Of a stretch of 13,116 bases of DNA, positions 1 through 5,982 are shown one piece after another. Source of the stretch: an uncultured Alphaproteobacteria bacterium (GTDB lineage: Bacteria; Pseudomonadota; Alphaproteobacteria; Micavibrionales; Micavibrionaceae); assembly GCA_946480475.1 (NCBI GenBank), contig CAMLJM010000047.1, positions 1 to 13,116 on the forward strand, in the 5' to 3' direction. Below the pieces are notes generated by a model. It made no database searches, was not told the DNA's origin, and saw only the letters and a list, made by a program, of their open reading frames with translations. A program made the position numbers and the translations under genes. Positions within the stretch are counted from its first letter, which is position 1. Every line of letters starts with the position of its first letter.

Positions 1-13
1 ACGGACCCTTATG

Positions 14-32
14 TGCTATAATATGGGGGGAG
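14..32 (+). promoter_or_regulatory. Extended -10 promoter and ribosome binding site of the HD-GYP-like gene
   Basis: A perfect TATAAT lies at 17-22, preceded by TGC at 14-16, which makes an extended -10 element (TGnTATAAT). A G-rich GGGGGAG follows at about 26-32, with GGAG at 29-32, nine bases before the ATG at 42. It would serve as the Shine-Dalgarno sequence. Any -35 box would lie outside the window. The 5' leader would be very short, about a dozen bases. This suggests that the HD-GYP-like gene, and perhaps leuD and leuB behind it, can be transcribed independently of whatever lies to the left. Confidence 0.55.
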
Positions 33-41
33 TAACACTGT

Positions 42-806
42 ATGCCGATCATTTCCGACACATTGCTGGACCAGTATGATTACGCCAGCGATCCCCTGTT
101 GCAGAAATATCTGCATGCGTGGGATCGCGTATATATTGGCGCTATGATGACGTATGCCCGCGGTATCGGCGGATTTGGCATACAGATGACCGCACACCAG
201 AACCGTGTAGCGCACGATGGCGCGCGTTTCCTGAAATATTTGGGCTATAGCGACCGCGCTGCCAAGAATTTCCGGGCCGCCATGTTGTTTCATGATATCG
301 GCAAAACCCATCCTACATACAATCCCATGATCTGGATGCTTTATGAGCGCCCGACAAAAGAAGAAAAGGCGCTGCAGAAGAAACATGCGCGACTGGGTGC
401 AGGCATGGTGCAATCGCTGATTGACCGCAGTCCCGAACTAAAAAATCACCCTCATATACAGGTACGCCACACAGTCACGCTATACCACCATGAGCGGATC
501 GATGGTAACGGGCCGGAAGAGTTTATGGCCGACCGCCTGCCTGTTTTTGCTCAGGTATCCTGCATTGTTGACTCCTACGACGGTGATTTGATCCCTCGTC
601 CGCATCAGGAACGCCAGCGCACGCCCAAAGAAGCCCTGCGCCGTATGATGGGGCTGGACGACCCCAGTAAGAAATATGCTGGTGCCTTTAGTGGCAAACT
701 GCTGCAACAATACGTAAAAATGAAAGAGGAACAGCTGGGCATAACGGTCAATACCGCCTCCAGCTCTGGCCTGAAAAGCTTTTTACGCCTTGAAAAAGAC
801 CGCTGA
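42..806 (+). CDS. HD-GYP-like metal-dependent phosphohydrolase
   Basis: This 254-residue protein is built around one HD domain of the HD-GYP type. Visible motifs are HDIGK at residues 84-88, H115 in the following helix, HHERIDGNG at 149-157 and a closing VDSYDG at 177-181. These match the metal-ligand order of HD-GYP cyclic-di-GMP phosphodiesterases. The signature GYP is degraded: the sequence reads G-N-G-P-E, with no tyrosine. There is no receiver, PAS or other sensory domain and no signal peptide, so it is probably a free-standing cytoplasmic enzyme. Hydrolysis of cyclic-di-GMP or another phosphoester is inferred from the family, and the altered GYP leaves the substrate open. The ATG at 42 has a good Shine-Dalgarno sequence. 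The gene ends 18 bases before the leuD ATG, so the two may be co-transcribed, though no functional link to leucine synthesis is evident. Confidence 0.8.
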   Translation: MPIISDTLLDQYDYASDPLLQKYLHAWDRVYIGAMMTYARGIGGFGIQMTAHQNRVAHDGARFLKYLGYSDRAAKNFRAAMLFHDIGKTHPTYNPMIWMLYERPTKEEKALQKKHARLGAGMVQSLIDRSPELKNHPHIQVRHTVTLYHHERIDGNGPEEFMADRLPVFAQVSCIVDSYDGDLIPRPHQERQRTPKEALRRMMGLDDPSKKYAGAFSGKLLQQYVKMKEEQLGITVNTASSSGLKSFLRLEKDR

Positions 807-824
807 CCCTGTTTGAGTGAGATC

Positions 825-1421
825 ATGAAAGCATTTACAAAACTGAAAGCCATTGCGGCCCCCCTGCCCCTGATCAATATCGATACTGATATGATCATCC
901 CGAAACAATTCCTGACCACTATCGAGCGCACAGGTCTTGGCAAGAACCTGTTCAACGATATTCGCTATCAGGATAACGGGCAGGAAAAATCTGATTTCGT
1001 TCTGAACCGCGAACCTTACCGTCACGCCGAAATTCTGGTGACCGGGGAAAACTTTGGTTGCGGTTCCAGCCGTGAGCATGCACCGTGGGCTTTGCTGGAT
1101 TTTGGTATTCGCTGCGTGATTGCGCCCTCGTACGCTGATATCTTCTACAATAACTGCTTCAAGAACGGTATTCTGCCTGTGGTCCTGCCGCAGGATCAGG
1201 TCGATGTGCTGATGAAATCAGCGGAAGCTGGCAAGCAGATTGAAGCTGATCTGGGCGCACAAACCGTCAGCAACGGCGAGCACACATACAAATTTGAGAT
1301 AGGCGAGTTTCGTAAGCACTGCCTGATGAATGGCCTTGATGACATTGGCCTGACATTAGAGAAAAAAGACGCGATTGCTTCCTATGAAATGCATATCAAT
1401 AAAGAAAGACCGTGGCTTTGA
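825..1421 (+). CDS. leuD: 3-isopropylmalate dehydratase small subunit
   Basis: LeuD pairs with LeuC to isomerise 2-isopropylmalate to 3-isopropylmalate in leucine biosynthesis. The family signature is clear: [13 protein letters not shown] at residues 18-30, then RTGLGKNLF, then [17 protein letters not shown] at 74-90, followed by [19 protein letters not shown]. The swivelling-domain glycine/serine loop is complete. At 198 residues it is close to the normal length of about 200. I place the start at the ATG at 825, which gives the usual MKxFTxL opening. An in-frame TTG at 813 would add four residues without benefit. The Shine-Dalgarno sequence is weak (TGAG). leuC is not in the window; the upstream neighbour is the HD-GYP-like gene. 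The stop codon abuts the left end of the inverted-repeat cassette, so the final residues (ERPWL) lie right at the insertion boundary. Confidence 0.95.
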   Translation: MKAFTKLKAIAAPLPLINIDTDMIIPKQFLTTIERTGLGKNLFNDIRYQDNGQEKSDFVLNREPYRHAEILVTGENFGCGSSREHAPWALLDFGIRCVIAPSYADIFYNNCFKNGILPVVLPQDQVDVLMKSAEAGKQIEADLGAQTVSNGEHTYKFEIGEFRKHCLMNGLDDIGLTLEKKDAIASYEMHINKERPWL

Positions 1422-1457
1422 TTGAAAAACCACGGATGGACACTGATAAACACGGAT
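1422..1457 (+). repeat. Left inverted-repeat arm of the cassette
   Basis: This arm pairs with 1823-1858 (33 of 36 positions). It contains three 10-bp-spaced heptamers: CACGGAT at 1431-1437, CACTGAT at 1441-1447 and CACGGAT at 1451-1457. It also supplies the ATG at 1436 and the first seven codons (MDTDKHG) of the enclosed gene. Confidence 0.85.
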
Positions 1458-1819
1458 TGGTTTTTGAAGAAAAAACCTATCAGGTTATTGGCTGCGCTAT
1501 GTCCGCGTTAAATGGATTGGGGCACGGATTTTTTGAGAAAATTTATGAGAATGCCTTAGCCATTGAGTTTTCTGAAAAAGGCATTCCCTTTCAGCAACAG
1601 AAAAAATTCAGTGTTCTCTATAAGAATAAGATTGTTGGCGAATATATTCCCGACTTCATTATTGCCGATCAAATCGTTCTGGAAATCAAAACAATTGACC
1701 GCATCACCAATATAGAAAAAGGACAAATCCTGAATTATCTCAAAGTGACGGATTTATCTATTGGTCTTATCCTGAATTTCAAGAATCCAAAACTGGAATG
1801 GGAAAGAATTATCTTATAG
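1436..1819 (+). CDS. GxxExxY family protein (PD-(D/E)XK nuclease-like)
   Basis: This 127-residue protein carries the family signature GFFEKIY (G31, E34, Y37). A nuclease-like core follows: IPDFII with D73, then VLEIK with E83 and K85, then GQILNYLK with Q97. This D...ExK arrangement is typical of the PD-(D/E)XK fold. The family has no firmly established function, and nuclease activity is inferred from the motif. I chose the ATG at 1436 because family members commonly open with an MDTDxH-like sequence, which here is encoded by the inverted repeat. A GTG at 1412 would add eight residues and overlap leuD by ten bases. No good Shine-Dalgarno sequence precedes either start, so translation may depend on ribosomes finishing leuD. 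The gene lies wholly inside the inverted-repeat cassette, with its stop two codons before the right-arm core, and it is probably a passenger in the leu transcript. Confidence 0.82.
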   Translation: MDTDKHGLVFEEKTYQVIGCAMSALNGLGHGFFEKIYENALAIEFSEKGIPFQQQKKFSVLYKNKIVGEYIPDFIIADQIVLEIKTIDRITNIEKGQILNYLKVTDLSIGLILNFKNPKLEWERIIL

Positions 1820-1822
1820 CTC

Positions 1823-1858
1823 ATCCGTGTTTATCAGTGTGCATCCGTGGTTCATCAA
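1823..1858 (-). repeat. Right inverted-repeat arm of the cassette
   Basis: This arm is the reverse complement of the left arm at 1422-1457 with three mismatches. It carries the same 10-bp-phased heptamers in reverse: ATCCGTG at 1823-1829, ATCAGTG at 1833-1839 and ATCCGTG at 1843-1849. Read on the minus strand it also spells MHTDKHG, so both ends of the cassette can encode the same start peptide facing inwards. Confidence 0.85.
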
Positions 1859-1871
1859 AAGGAAATAAAAT

Positions 1872-2990
1872 ATGAAATGCTCCATACTCTTCGTTCCCGG
1901 TGACGGGATTGGTCCCGAAGTGATGACCGAAGTTAAAAAGGTCGTCGCCCATTACAAATCCAATGGCGTTCTGGATGCTACTGTCACCGAAGATTATATC
2001 GGCGGCATTGCTACAGACAATTACGGCACACCCCTCGCCGACAGCACGATTGAGAAATGCCGCGAAGCTGATTTCGTCATGCTGGGGGCTGTGGGCGGCC
2101 CGAAATGGGCCAATGTGGAATATCATTTACGCCCAGAGGCTGGTCTGCTGAGACTGCGCAAGGAACTCGATCTGTTTGCTAACCTCCGCCCTGCGCAGGC
2201 ATTTGATGCCTTGTTAGGCTCATCCACATTGCAGCCCGATGTCGTGCGCGGCCTTGATATCATGATTGTGCGCGAACTCACGGGCGGTATTTATTTCGGC
2301 GAACCCCGCAAGATCGAAGACCTTGGCCATGGCGAACGCCGCGGCATTGATACGCAGGTATATACGACTTCTGAAATTCTTCGTATCAGCCATGTCGCTT
2401 TTGAATTGGCGGCCAAGCGTCATAAGAAAGTCTGCTCGGTTGATAAGGCCAATGTGATGAAATCAGGCGTTTTATGGCGCGAGGAAATCACAGGCCTGCA
2501 ATCGAGGCAGTACGCCGATATTGAACTCTCACATATGTATGTCGATAACTGCGCCATGCAGTTGCTGCGCAACCCCAAACAGTTTGATGTGATCGTAACC
2601 GATAACCTGTTTGGTGATATTCTATCTGATGAAGCATCCATGCTCACCGGCAGTTTGGGGATGATCCCTTCGGCGTCTCTCGGCCCCGTGAACCCCAAAA
2701 CCGGTAAGCGCCCTGCCGTGTATGAACCGGTTCATGGCTCCGCCCCCGATATTGCCGGCCAGAATAAAGCCAACCCGCTGGCCTCCATCCTGAGCTTTGC
2801 GATGGCTTTACGCTATTCCTTGAACCGTGAAGATCTGGCAGCAGAAGTGGAAGATGCGGTAAAGGCCGTGCTAGCCGCGGGCTACCGTACACCCGACATT
2901 ATGGCGCCCGGCAATTACCCCGTAACCACATCACAAATGGGCGATGCTGTTGTGTCAGCACTGGCTGGCAAGCTGGAGAAAGCGGCTTAA
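1872..2990 (+). CDS. leuB: 3-isopropylmalate dehydrogenase
   Basis: LeuB oxidatively decarboxylates 3-isopropylmalate with NAD+, the third dedicated step of leucine synthesis. The 372-residue length is normal for the family. Visible motifs are [10 protein letters not shown] at residues 9-18, the substrate arginines R96, R106 and R134 (in VRELTGG), Y141, K192 in [10 protein letters not shown]225 in YVDNCAMQ, the metal-binding aspartates D249 and D253 in [15 protein letters not shown], and the NAD-binding [13 protein letters not shown]. All catalytic residues appear intact. The ATG has a good ribosome binding site (AAAAGGAAA at 1857-1865) just outside the upstream cassette. Expression from the upstream promoter would have to read through the cassette and its hairpin-forming arms. 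After the stop come a palindromic repeat and then a terminator, which closes the leu unit. Confidence 0.97.
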   Translation: MKCSILFVPGDGIGPEVMTEVKKVVAHYKSNGVLDATVTEDYIGGIATDNYGTPLADSTIEKCREADFVMLGAVGGPKWANVEYHLRPEAGLLRLRKELDLFANLRPAQAFDALLGSSTLQPDVVRGLDIMIVRELTGGIYFGEPRKIEDLGHGERRGIDTQVYTTSEILRISHVAFELAAKRHKKVCSVDKANVMKSGVLWREEITGLQSRQYADIELSHMYVDNCAMQLLRNPKQFDVIVTDNLFGDILSDEASMLTGSLGMIPSASLGPVNPKTGKRPAVYEPVHGSAPDIAGQNKANPLASILSFAMALRYSLNREDLAAEVEDAVKAVLAAGYRTPDIMAPGNYPVTTSQMGDAVVSALAGKLEKAA

Positions 2991-2997
2991 CTTCCCA

Positions 2998-3102
2998 CCT
3001 CTCCCTCCGGGAGAGGTCGGCCAGCAAACGCTGGCCGGGTGAGGGTCCTTCACACATGCCTGCCTGCTCTCCCCTCACCCTGCATCTCCCAGAGGGAGAG
3101 GG
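2998..3102. repeat. Palindromic interspersed-type repeat after leuB
   Basis: This stretch is a large imperfect palindrome. The left half has a hairpin with an 8-bp stem (2998-3005 with 3009-3016) and a second one with a 7-bp stem (3019-3025 with 3030-3036, loop AAAC). GGGTGAGGG at 3037-3045 then pairs with CCCTCACCC at 3072-3080. The outer hairpin sequence is repeated, inverted, at about 3084-3102. The second small hairpin exists only in the left half. The CTCTCCC...GGGAGAGG and GGGTGAGGG words resemble the intergenic palindromic repeats found in many copies in proteobacterial genomes. It is non-coding and lies in the transcribed tail of leuB, where it may stabilise or end the mRNA. Confidence 0.65.
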
Positions 3103-3121
3103 TTATTTCTGGTAAAAGAAA

Positions 3122-3146
3122 AAAGCCCGGGCAATCCCCGGGCTTT
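3122..3146. terminator. Bidirectional rho-independent terminator between leuB and the pilin gene
   Basis: A perfect 10-bp stem (AAAGCCCGGG at 3122-3131 with CCCGGGCTTT at 3137-3146) has a five-base loop. On the plus strand it is followed by TTTCTCTTT. On the minus strand it is followed by TTTTTTCTTTT, the better T-tract. It would end leuB transcription from the left and pilin transcription from the right, where the pilin stop codon is 18 bases away. Confidence 0.85.
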
Positions 3147-3163
3147 CTCTTTAGTAATTAACA

Positions 3164-3916
3164 TTAGCCTTTAATACGAATATAGAGCTGGCAATCTGCT
3201 GTAGCTGTGCTCTCTACATAAGTACCAGCTGCGCCACCTGTCATGCATGTAGCAGGACCTGCAGCACGTGTTGTGCCTGCGTTGGGTACACCGTCATCAA
3301 TCTTACGATCAATACGCGCCGCTTGGGTTGGTTTTAAGTTCGCATTATCTGCTGTGTTAGTCACAACAGCATTTGGCGTTTGTCTTAAAGAAAGGTAGTG
3401 ACCAGAAGTTGGCGCGTTGGCATCAGCACCTGCGGGCGTACCTGGAGCATAACCAAAGGCAAAACCGCCCCCGATATCAGCTGCCGGATAGGCTTCACCC
3501 CAAGCAACAGCAGTGGCTGCTGTTGTACCAGGATTAATCCCACCGAGAAGATCAGCGGTTGCCATTTGAATCCAGAATCGTTGAGCTTCACCTGCAGCCC
3601 CTGCAATTGATGGCAAATCATCAACACGACCGTTACCAGTGCCGTTAGCATTGCAAAGACCTGCACAGCCAGGCAAACGTGTACCCGGGTTGAGCATGTC
3701 ACCTGGCATTGCGCTGTAAGAGTCATCAAATGTGTTCAGGGCTGCTTCCACAGCTTTAATCTGTGAGGCTGTTGCCGTGACCTGCGCGTTGGCAATCAGT
3801 TCCTGGCCTTTCAGGATACCGCCGATGAGCAGACCGATAATAATCATAACAATCGCCAATTCGACGAGGGTAAAGCCCGCCTGTGAGCGATCGTGGGTTA
3901 AGGTTGTTTTAACCAT
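3164..3916 (-). CDS. Type IV pilin-like protein with prepilin cleavage/methylation site
   Basis: This 250-residue precursor has a classic class III signal: a 14-residue leader with basic residues, then G14|FTLVE, with E19 as the conserved glutamate 5 of the mature protein. A hydrophobic helix (AIVMIIIGLLIGGILKG) follows at residues 21-37. Prepilin peptidase would cut after G14 and methylate F15. The mature globular part is about 200 residues and rich in Gly, Ala and Thr. Four cysteines (C84, C88, C224, C242) could form disulfides, the last pair enclosing a C-terminal loop. I chose the ATG at 3916, which has AGGAG ten bases upstream; an ATG at 3925 is only one base from it. It could be a major pilin or a pseudopilin. 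Transcription runs from its own promoter, separate from the pilus operon further right, whose PilD is the likely processing enzyme. Confidence 0.85.
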   Translation of the reverse strand: MVKTTLTHDRSQAGFTLVELAIVMIIIGLLIGGILKGQELIANAQVTATASQIKAVEAALNTFDDSYSAMPGDMLNPGTRLPGCAGLCNANGTGNGRVDDLPSIAGAAGEAQRFWIQMATADLLGGINPGTTAATAVAWGEAYPAADIGGGFAFGYAPGTPAGADANAPTSGHYLSLRQTPNAVVTNTADNANLKPTQAARIDRKIDDGVPNAGTTRAAGPATCMTGGAAGTYVESTATADCQLYIRIKG

Positions 3917-3952
3917 GGTATTCATTCTCCTTTGACTGAGACATAAGTAGGT

Positions 3953-3964
3953 TTGTTCGAACAA
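3953..3964. promoter_or_regulatory. 12-bp palindrome in the pilin leader
   Basis: TTGTTCGAACAA is a perfect 12-bp palindrome between the pilin promoter and its ribosome binding site, about 20-30 bases after the predicted transcription start. Its position suits an operator for a dimeric repressor, but nothing in the window identifies the binding protein. Confidence 0.35.
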
Positions 3965-3988
3965 GAACGCTGAGAACCAGCACGCAAA

Positions 3989-4016
3989 ATTATACATGAT
4001 TGCCGTGACTCGTGAA
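3989..4016 (-). promoter_or_regulatory. Predicted sigma-70 promoter of the pilin gene
   Basis: On the minus strand TTCACG (4016-4011) is followed after 16 bases by a perfect TATAAT (3994-3989). Transcription would start near 3982 and give a leader of about 65 bases with a palindrome at 3953-3964 and AGGAG before the ATG. The -35 box matches four of six consensus positions. Confidence 0.55.
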
Positions 4017-4119
4017 TCCCCATTCTTCGAGAATGCGGCTTTTTTTCTAAATGAATCATTAAGATAGGAGACGTACACCCCTCACTTTGCACAAATGAAG
4101 AGTCATATTAACGTAATGA

Positions 4120-5217
4120 TCATTTATTTTTCGTATTATTGATTGGTTGGGATGAATTCGCGACGCGATAACCGCTGGGCGATTCACCTGTCATCTCTTT
4201 AAATACACGATTGAATGATGCCAGAGAGCTGAAACCGACCTCTTCCGCGATCACCTTTACCGCTGCCTCTGTATCGATGAGCAAGCGCTTGGCATCCTCT
4301 ACCCGCCGCTCGTTCAACAATTGCGGGACTGACTTACCGAACTGGGCATTGATTACGCGGGACAGCGTACCCTCCGGAACATTCAGTTCCCGCGCCAATG
4401 TGGCCCGGTTACATGTGGGTTCCTGATATAGCTTTTGCACGTCCATCAGCTCACGAATTTTGTTTGTCAGCTCTGCGTCAAGCTGCGTAGGCTCCCCGCT
4501 ACGGCGCTCGCCACGCTGGATCAATAATACGGCCTGCGGGTATATGCGGAACAGGCTGGTACCCGCCACATAAACAAAGCCCAACCCCAACAGGGTGCGC
4601 ACCAGAATCATCTGCTCGGCGACAGCGTTAAACGTCAGGCTGATGAGCATAAGGCCCAGGAAGCACAGATTCATAAACACCAAAGTCAGGATCAGCCAGT
4701 AGCGGTCCCGCCCCGCCTTTTCCTGTAAAAGCCCGCTCAGGCGACGGCGTTGCGCCCATATGGCGCCCATACTCAGAAGTCCCGCGATAAGGCCCGTTAC
4801 AATCAGCCATTCGTTAAAAACATCACATTCAGCGATGTTAAGCCGGCAACTTTCATCAAGCCCCGCCAATAAGCGCGAAACCAGAAAAGCAGATGGCACC
4901 AACCCCAGCACCCAGAAATTACGGAAGGTCGGCATGTCCGGCAATTTCAGGATCTGAAGAATAAGCAGAACGCTTAAGGGTGGCCCCATAAACCACAAAG
5001 CCCAATCCCACATCATAAAGCCGGGTATCAGTGAAGAGACGGAAGTCCGGCTGAAATCCAATGCGAAGGCGCCGGCTAAAACAAGGAAGTAGGCCGCGGG
5101 TAAAAAGATACTTTTAATACTGCCGGAACGGAACAACATGTAAACAAGCAGATAGCAACACTGCGCCACGCCCAGCAGCGAAAGTATTTCAGGTACTGTG
5201 AAACGCAAATTTTCCAT
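4120..5217 (-). CDS. AraC-family regulator with N-terminal membrane domain
   Basis: The N-terminal 225 or so residues of this 365-residue protein form about seven hydrophobic helices (roughly 8-28, 36-55, 66-89, 101-119, 136-155, 173-195 and 204-224). The C-terminal 100 residues are an AraC-type DNA-binding domain with two helix-turn-helix units: CNRATLARELNVPEGTLSRVIN at about 269-290 (including ARELN and LSRVIN), and IAEEVGFSSLASFNRVFKE at 323-341 followed by TGESPSGYR, the family signature. It is probably a membrane-bound regulator that senses a signal at or in the inner membrane. It lies 35 bases after the unknown membrane-anchored protein gene and is the last gene of that cluster, so it may control the cluster or the adjacent pilin gene. 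The ATG at 5217 lacks a strong Shine-Dalgarno sequence. No terminator is evident before the pilin promoter. Confidence 0.85.
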   Translation of the reverse strand: MENLRFTVPEILSLLGVAQCCYLLVYMLFRSGSIKSIFLPAAYFLVLAGAFALDFSRTSVSSLIPGFMMWDWALWFMGPPLSVLLILQILKLPDMPTFRNFWVLGLVPSAFLVSRLLAGLDESCRLNIAECDVFNEWLIVTGLIAGLLSMGAIWAQRRRLSGLLQEKAGRDRYWLILTLVFMNLCFLGLMLISLTFNAVAEQMILVRTLLGLGFVYVAGTSLFRIYPQAVLLIQRGERRSGEPTQLDAELTNKIRELMDVQKLYQEPTCNRATLARELNVPEGTLSRVINAQFGKSVPQLLNERRVEDAKRLLIDTEAAVKVIAEEVGFSSLASFNRVFKEMTGESPSGYRVANSSQPINNTKNK

Positions 5218-5252
5218 GTTCGCTATTCATATAGATTACAGGTTTAAAAAGG

Positions 5253-5981
5253 CTAATAAGGGGCCTGGCATATAGGGTCTGTTTCTTTTTGTTCGGGCGT
5301 TAATATCCGGTCGCAAATATATTCCCGCATAAAGTTTACTTCTGGCTTCTGCAGACTATTCATTTGAGATCCCAGAACGCGCACCATGATCTCATATGCC
5401 CCTTTTGTGTCCCCCTGCTGCATCATGACAAAGGCAGGCATCTGCTTGGTCCAGGTCGGCAATCCAGGTCTGTCAAGACTTGCCAGTTTTTCTGCAAGGA
5501 CCAACGCTTTATCGTAGTCATGCTGGACAAATCGGGCAAGATAGACAGCCTGCGCCAGCCAGCGCCAGCTTTGATCTGGCCTGGAACCTACGGCCGCCAG
5601 ATAATCGATAAGGGGGCCTATAGCTTCTGTATCCTGGTTGGCGCTAAAATAATAAGCCGCCAGTGATGGGATAAAATTAGCGCGCGGGTCTAAGGAATCC
5701 TGCAGCCAGAACCATTTCACCAGATTTTCGTAGTTATAATCCTTCAATGGCCTGGCATCGCCGCCAGAGTCACCCAGGTTTTGTATTAGCAGGGCATAGG
5801 AACGATAAGCCATTTGCTTATCCCCCAAAGTCAATAACGCTGCCGCCGCCTGCGAGGGCACGGGTGGGACGTTGCCCCAGGTCGCCCGCAAGGGCTGCGC
5901 ATACCACCACACCCCTGTATTGAGAATGAGCGCCCAAAAGAACGCCGTATAAATAAGCCGTTTCTCTCGTACGCGCCCCAT
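5253..5981 (-). CDS. Membrane-anchored protein of unknown function with helical-repeat character
   Basis: I do not recognise a named family. The 242-residue protein begins with a basic MGRVREKR, then a single hydrophobic segment (about residues 9-26) that acts as a signal anchor or uncleaved signal. The rest, predicted to be periplasmic, is rich in alanine and aromatic residues. Its helical stretches, such as AAALLTLGDKQMAYRSYALL, ANFIPSLAAYYFSANQ, WRWLAQAVYLARF and YDKALVLAEKLASL, resemble degenerate tetratricopeptide-like repeats. The ATG at 5981 comes one base after the stop of the permease gene, implying translational coupling. Starting at 6008 instead would overlap the permease by 26 bases and add MISCAGSSD before the basic stretch, which is less likely. 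The tight linkage suggests it works with the permease, perhaps as an accessory or substrate-handling subunit. Confidence 0.65.
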   Translation of the reverse strand: MGRVREKRLIYTAFFWALILNTGVWWYAQPLRATWGNVPPVPSQAAAALLTLGDKQMAYRSYALLIQNLGDSGGDARPLKDYNYENLVKWFWLQDSLDPRANFIPSLAAYYFSANQDTEAIGPLIDYLAAVGSRPDQSWRWLAQAVYLARFVQHDYDKALVLAEKLASLDRPGLPTWTKQMPAFVMMQQGDTKGAYEIMVRVLGSQMNSLQKPEVNFMREYICDRILTPEQKETDPICQAPY

Positions 5982-5982
5982 A

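Larger units (their letters stand above)
1422..1858 (+). mobile_element. Inverted-repeat cassette carrying a GxxExxY gene, inserted between leuD and leuB
   Basis: About 437 bp between leuD and leuB are bounded by inverted repeats. The left arm is 1422-1457 and the right arm 1823-1858. They match at 33 of 36 positions, with a 30-bp core (1428-1457 against 1823-1852) that has a single mismatch. The interior is almost entirely one small gene and looks AT-richer by eye than the flanking leu genes. No transposase is encoded, and I see no clear target-site duplication. The left arm begins just after the leuD stop, and the right arm ends just before the AAAAGGAAA ribosome binding site of leuB. The cassette therefore appears inserted without damaging either gene. 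From memory, GxxExxY genes in many bacteria sit beside very similar CCACGGATxxACACxGATAAACACGGAT-type repeats, but I could not search to confirm this. Confidence 0.7.

Noticed and set aside
1422..1858. Insertion sequence or intron between leuD and leuB
   Set aside because: There is no transposase, reverse transcriptase or intron core, no clear target duplication, and both neighbouring genes are intact, so I call it an inverted-repeat cassette only.
2998..3102. CRISPR array
   Set aside because: The repeats are inverted copies forming nested hairpins, not direct repeats with unique spacers.
3957..3978. Repeated GTTC words in the pilin leader, resembling the alphaproteobacterial LexA box
   Set aside because: The consensus needs GTTC copies seven bases apart; the spacings here are five, two and eleven.
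4021..4046. Stem-loop followed by seven Ts on the plus strand, like a terminator
   Set aside because: No plus-strand gene lies upstream to be terminated, four bases separate the stem from the T-run, and the site lies just upstream of the pilin -35 box, so I treat it only as an inverted repeat.
3917..4078. Longer open frame upstream of the pilin start
   Set aside because: The extension contains the predicted promoter, palindrome and ribosome binding site, and would bury the prepilin leader about 70 residues into the protein, which the peptidase could not process normally.
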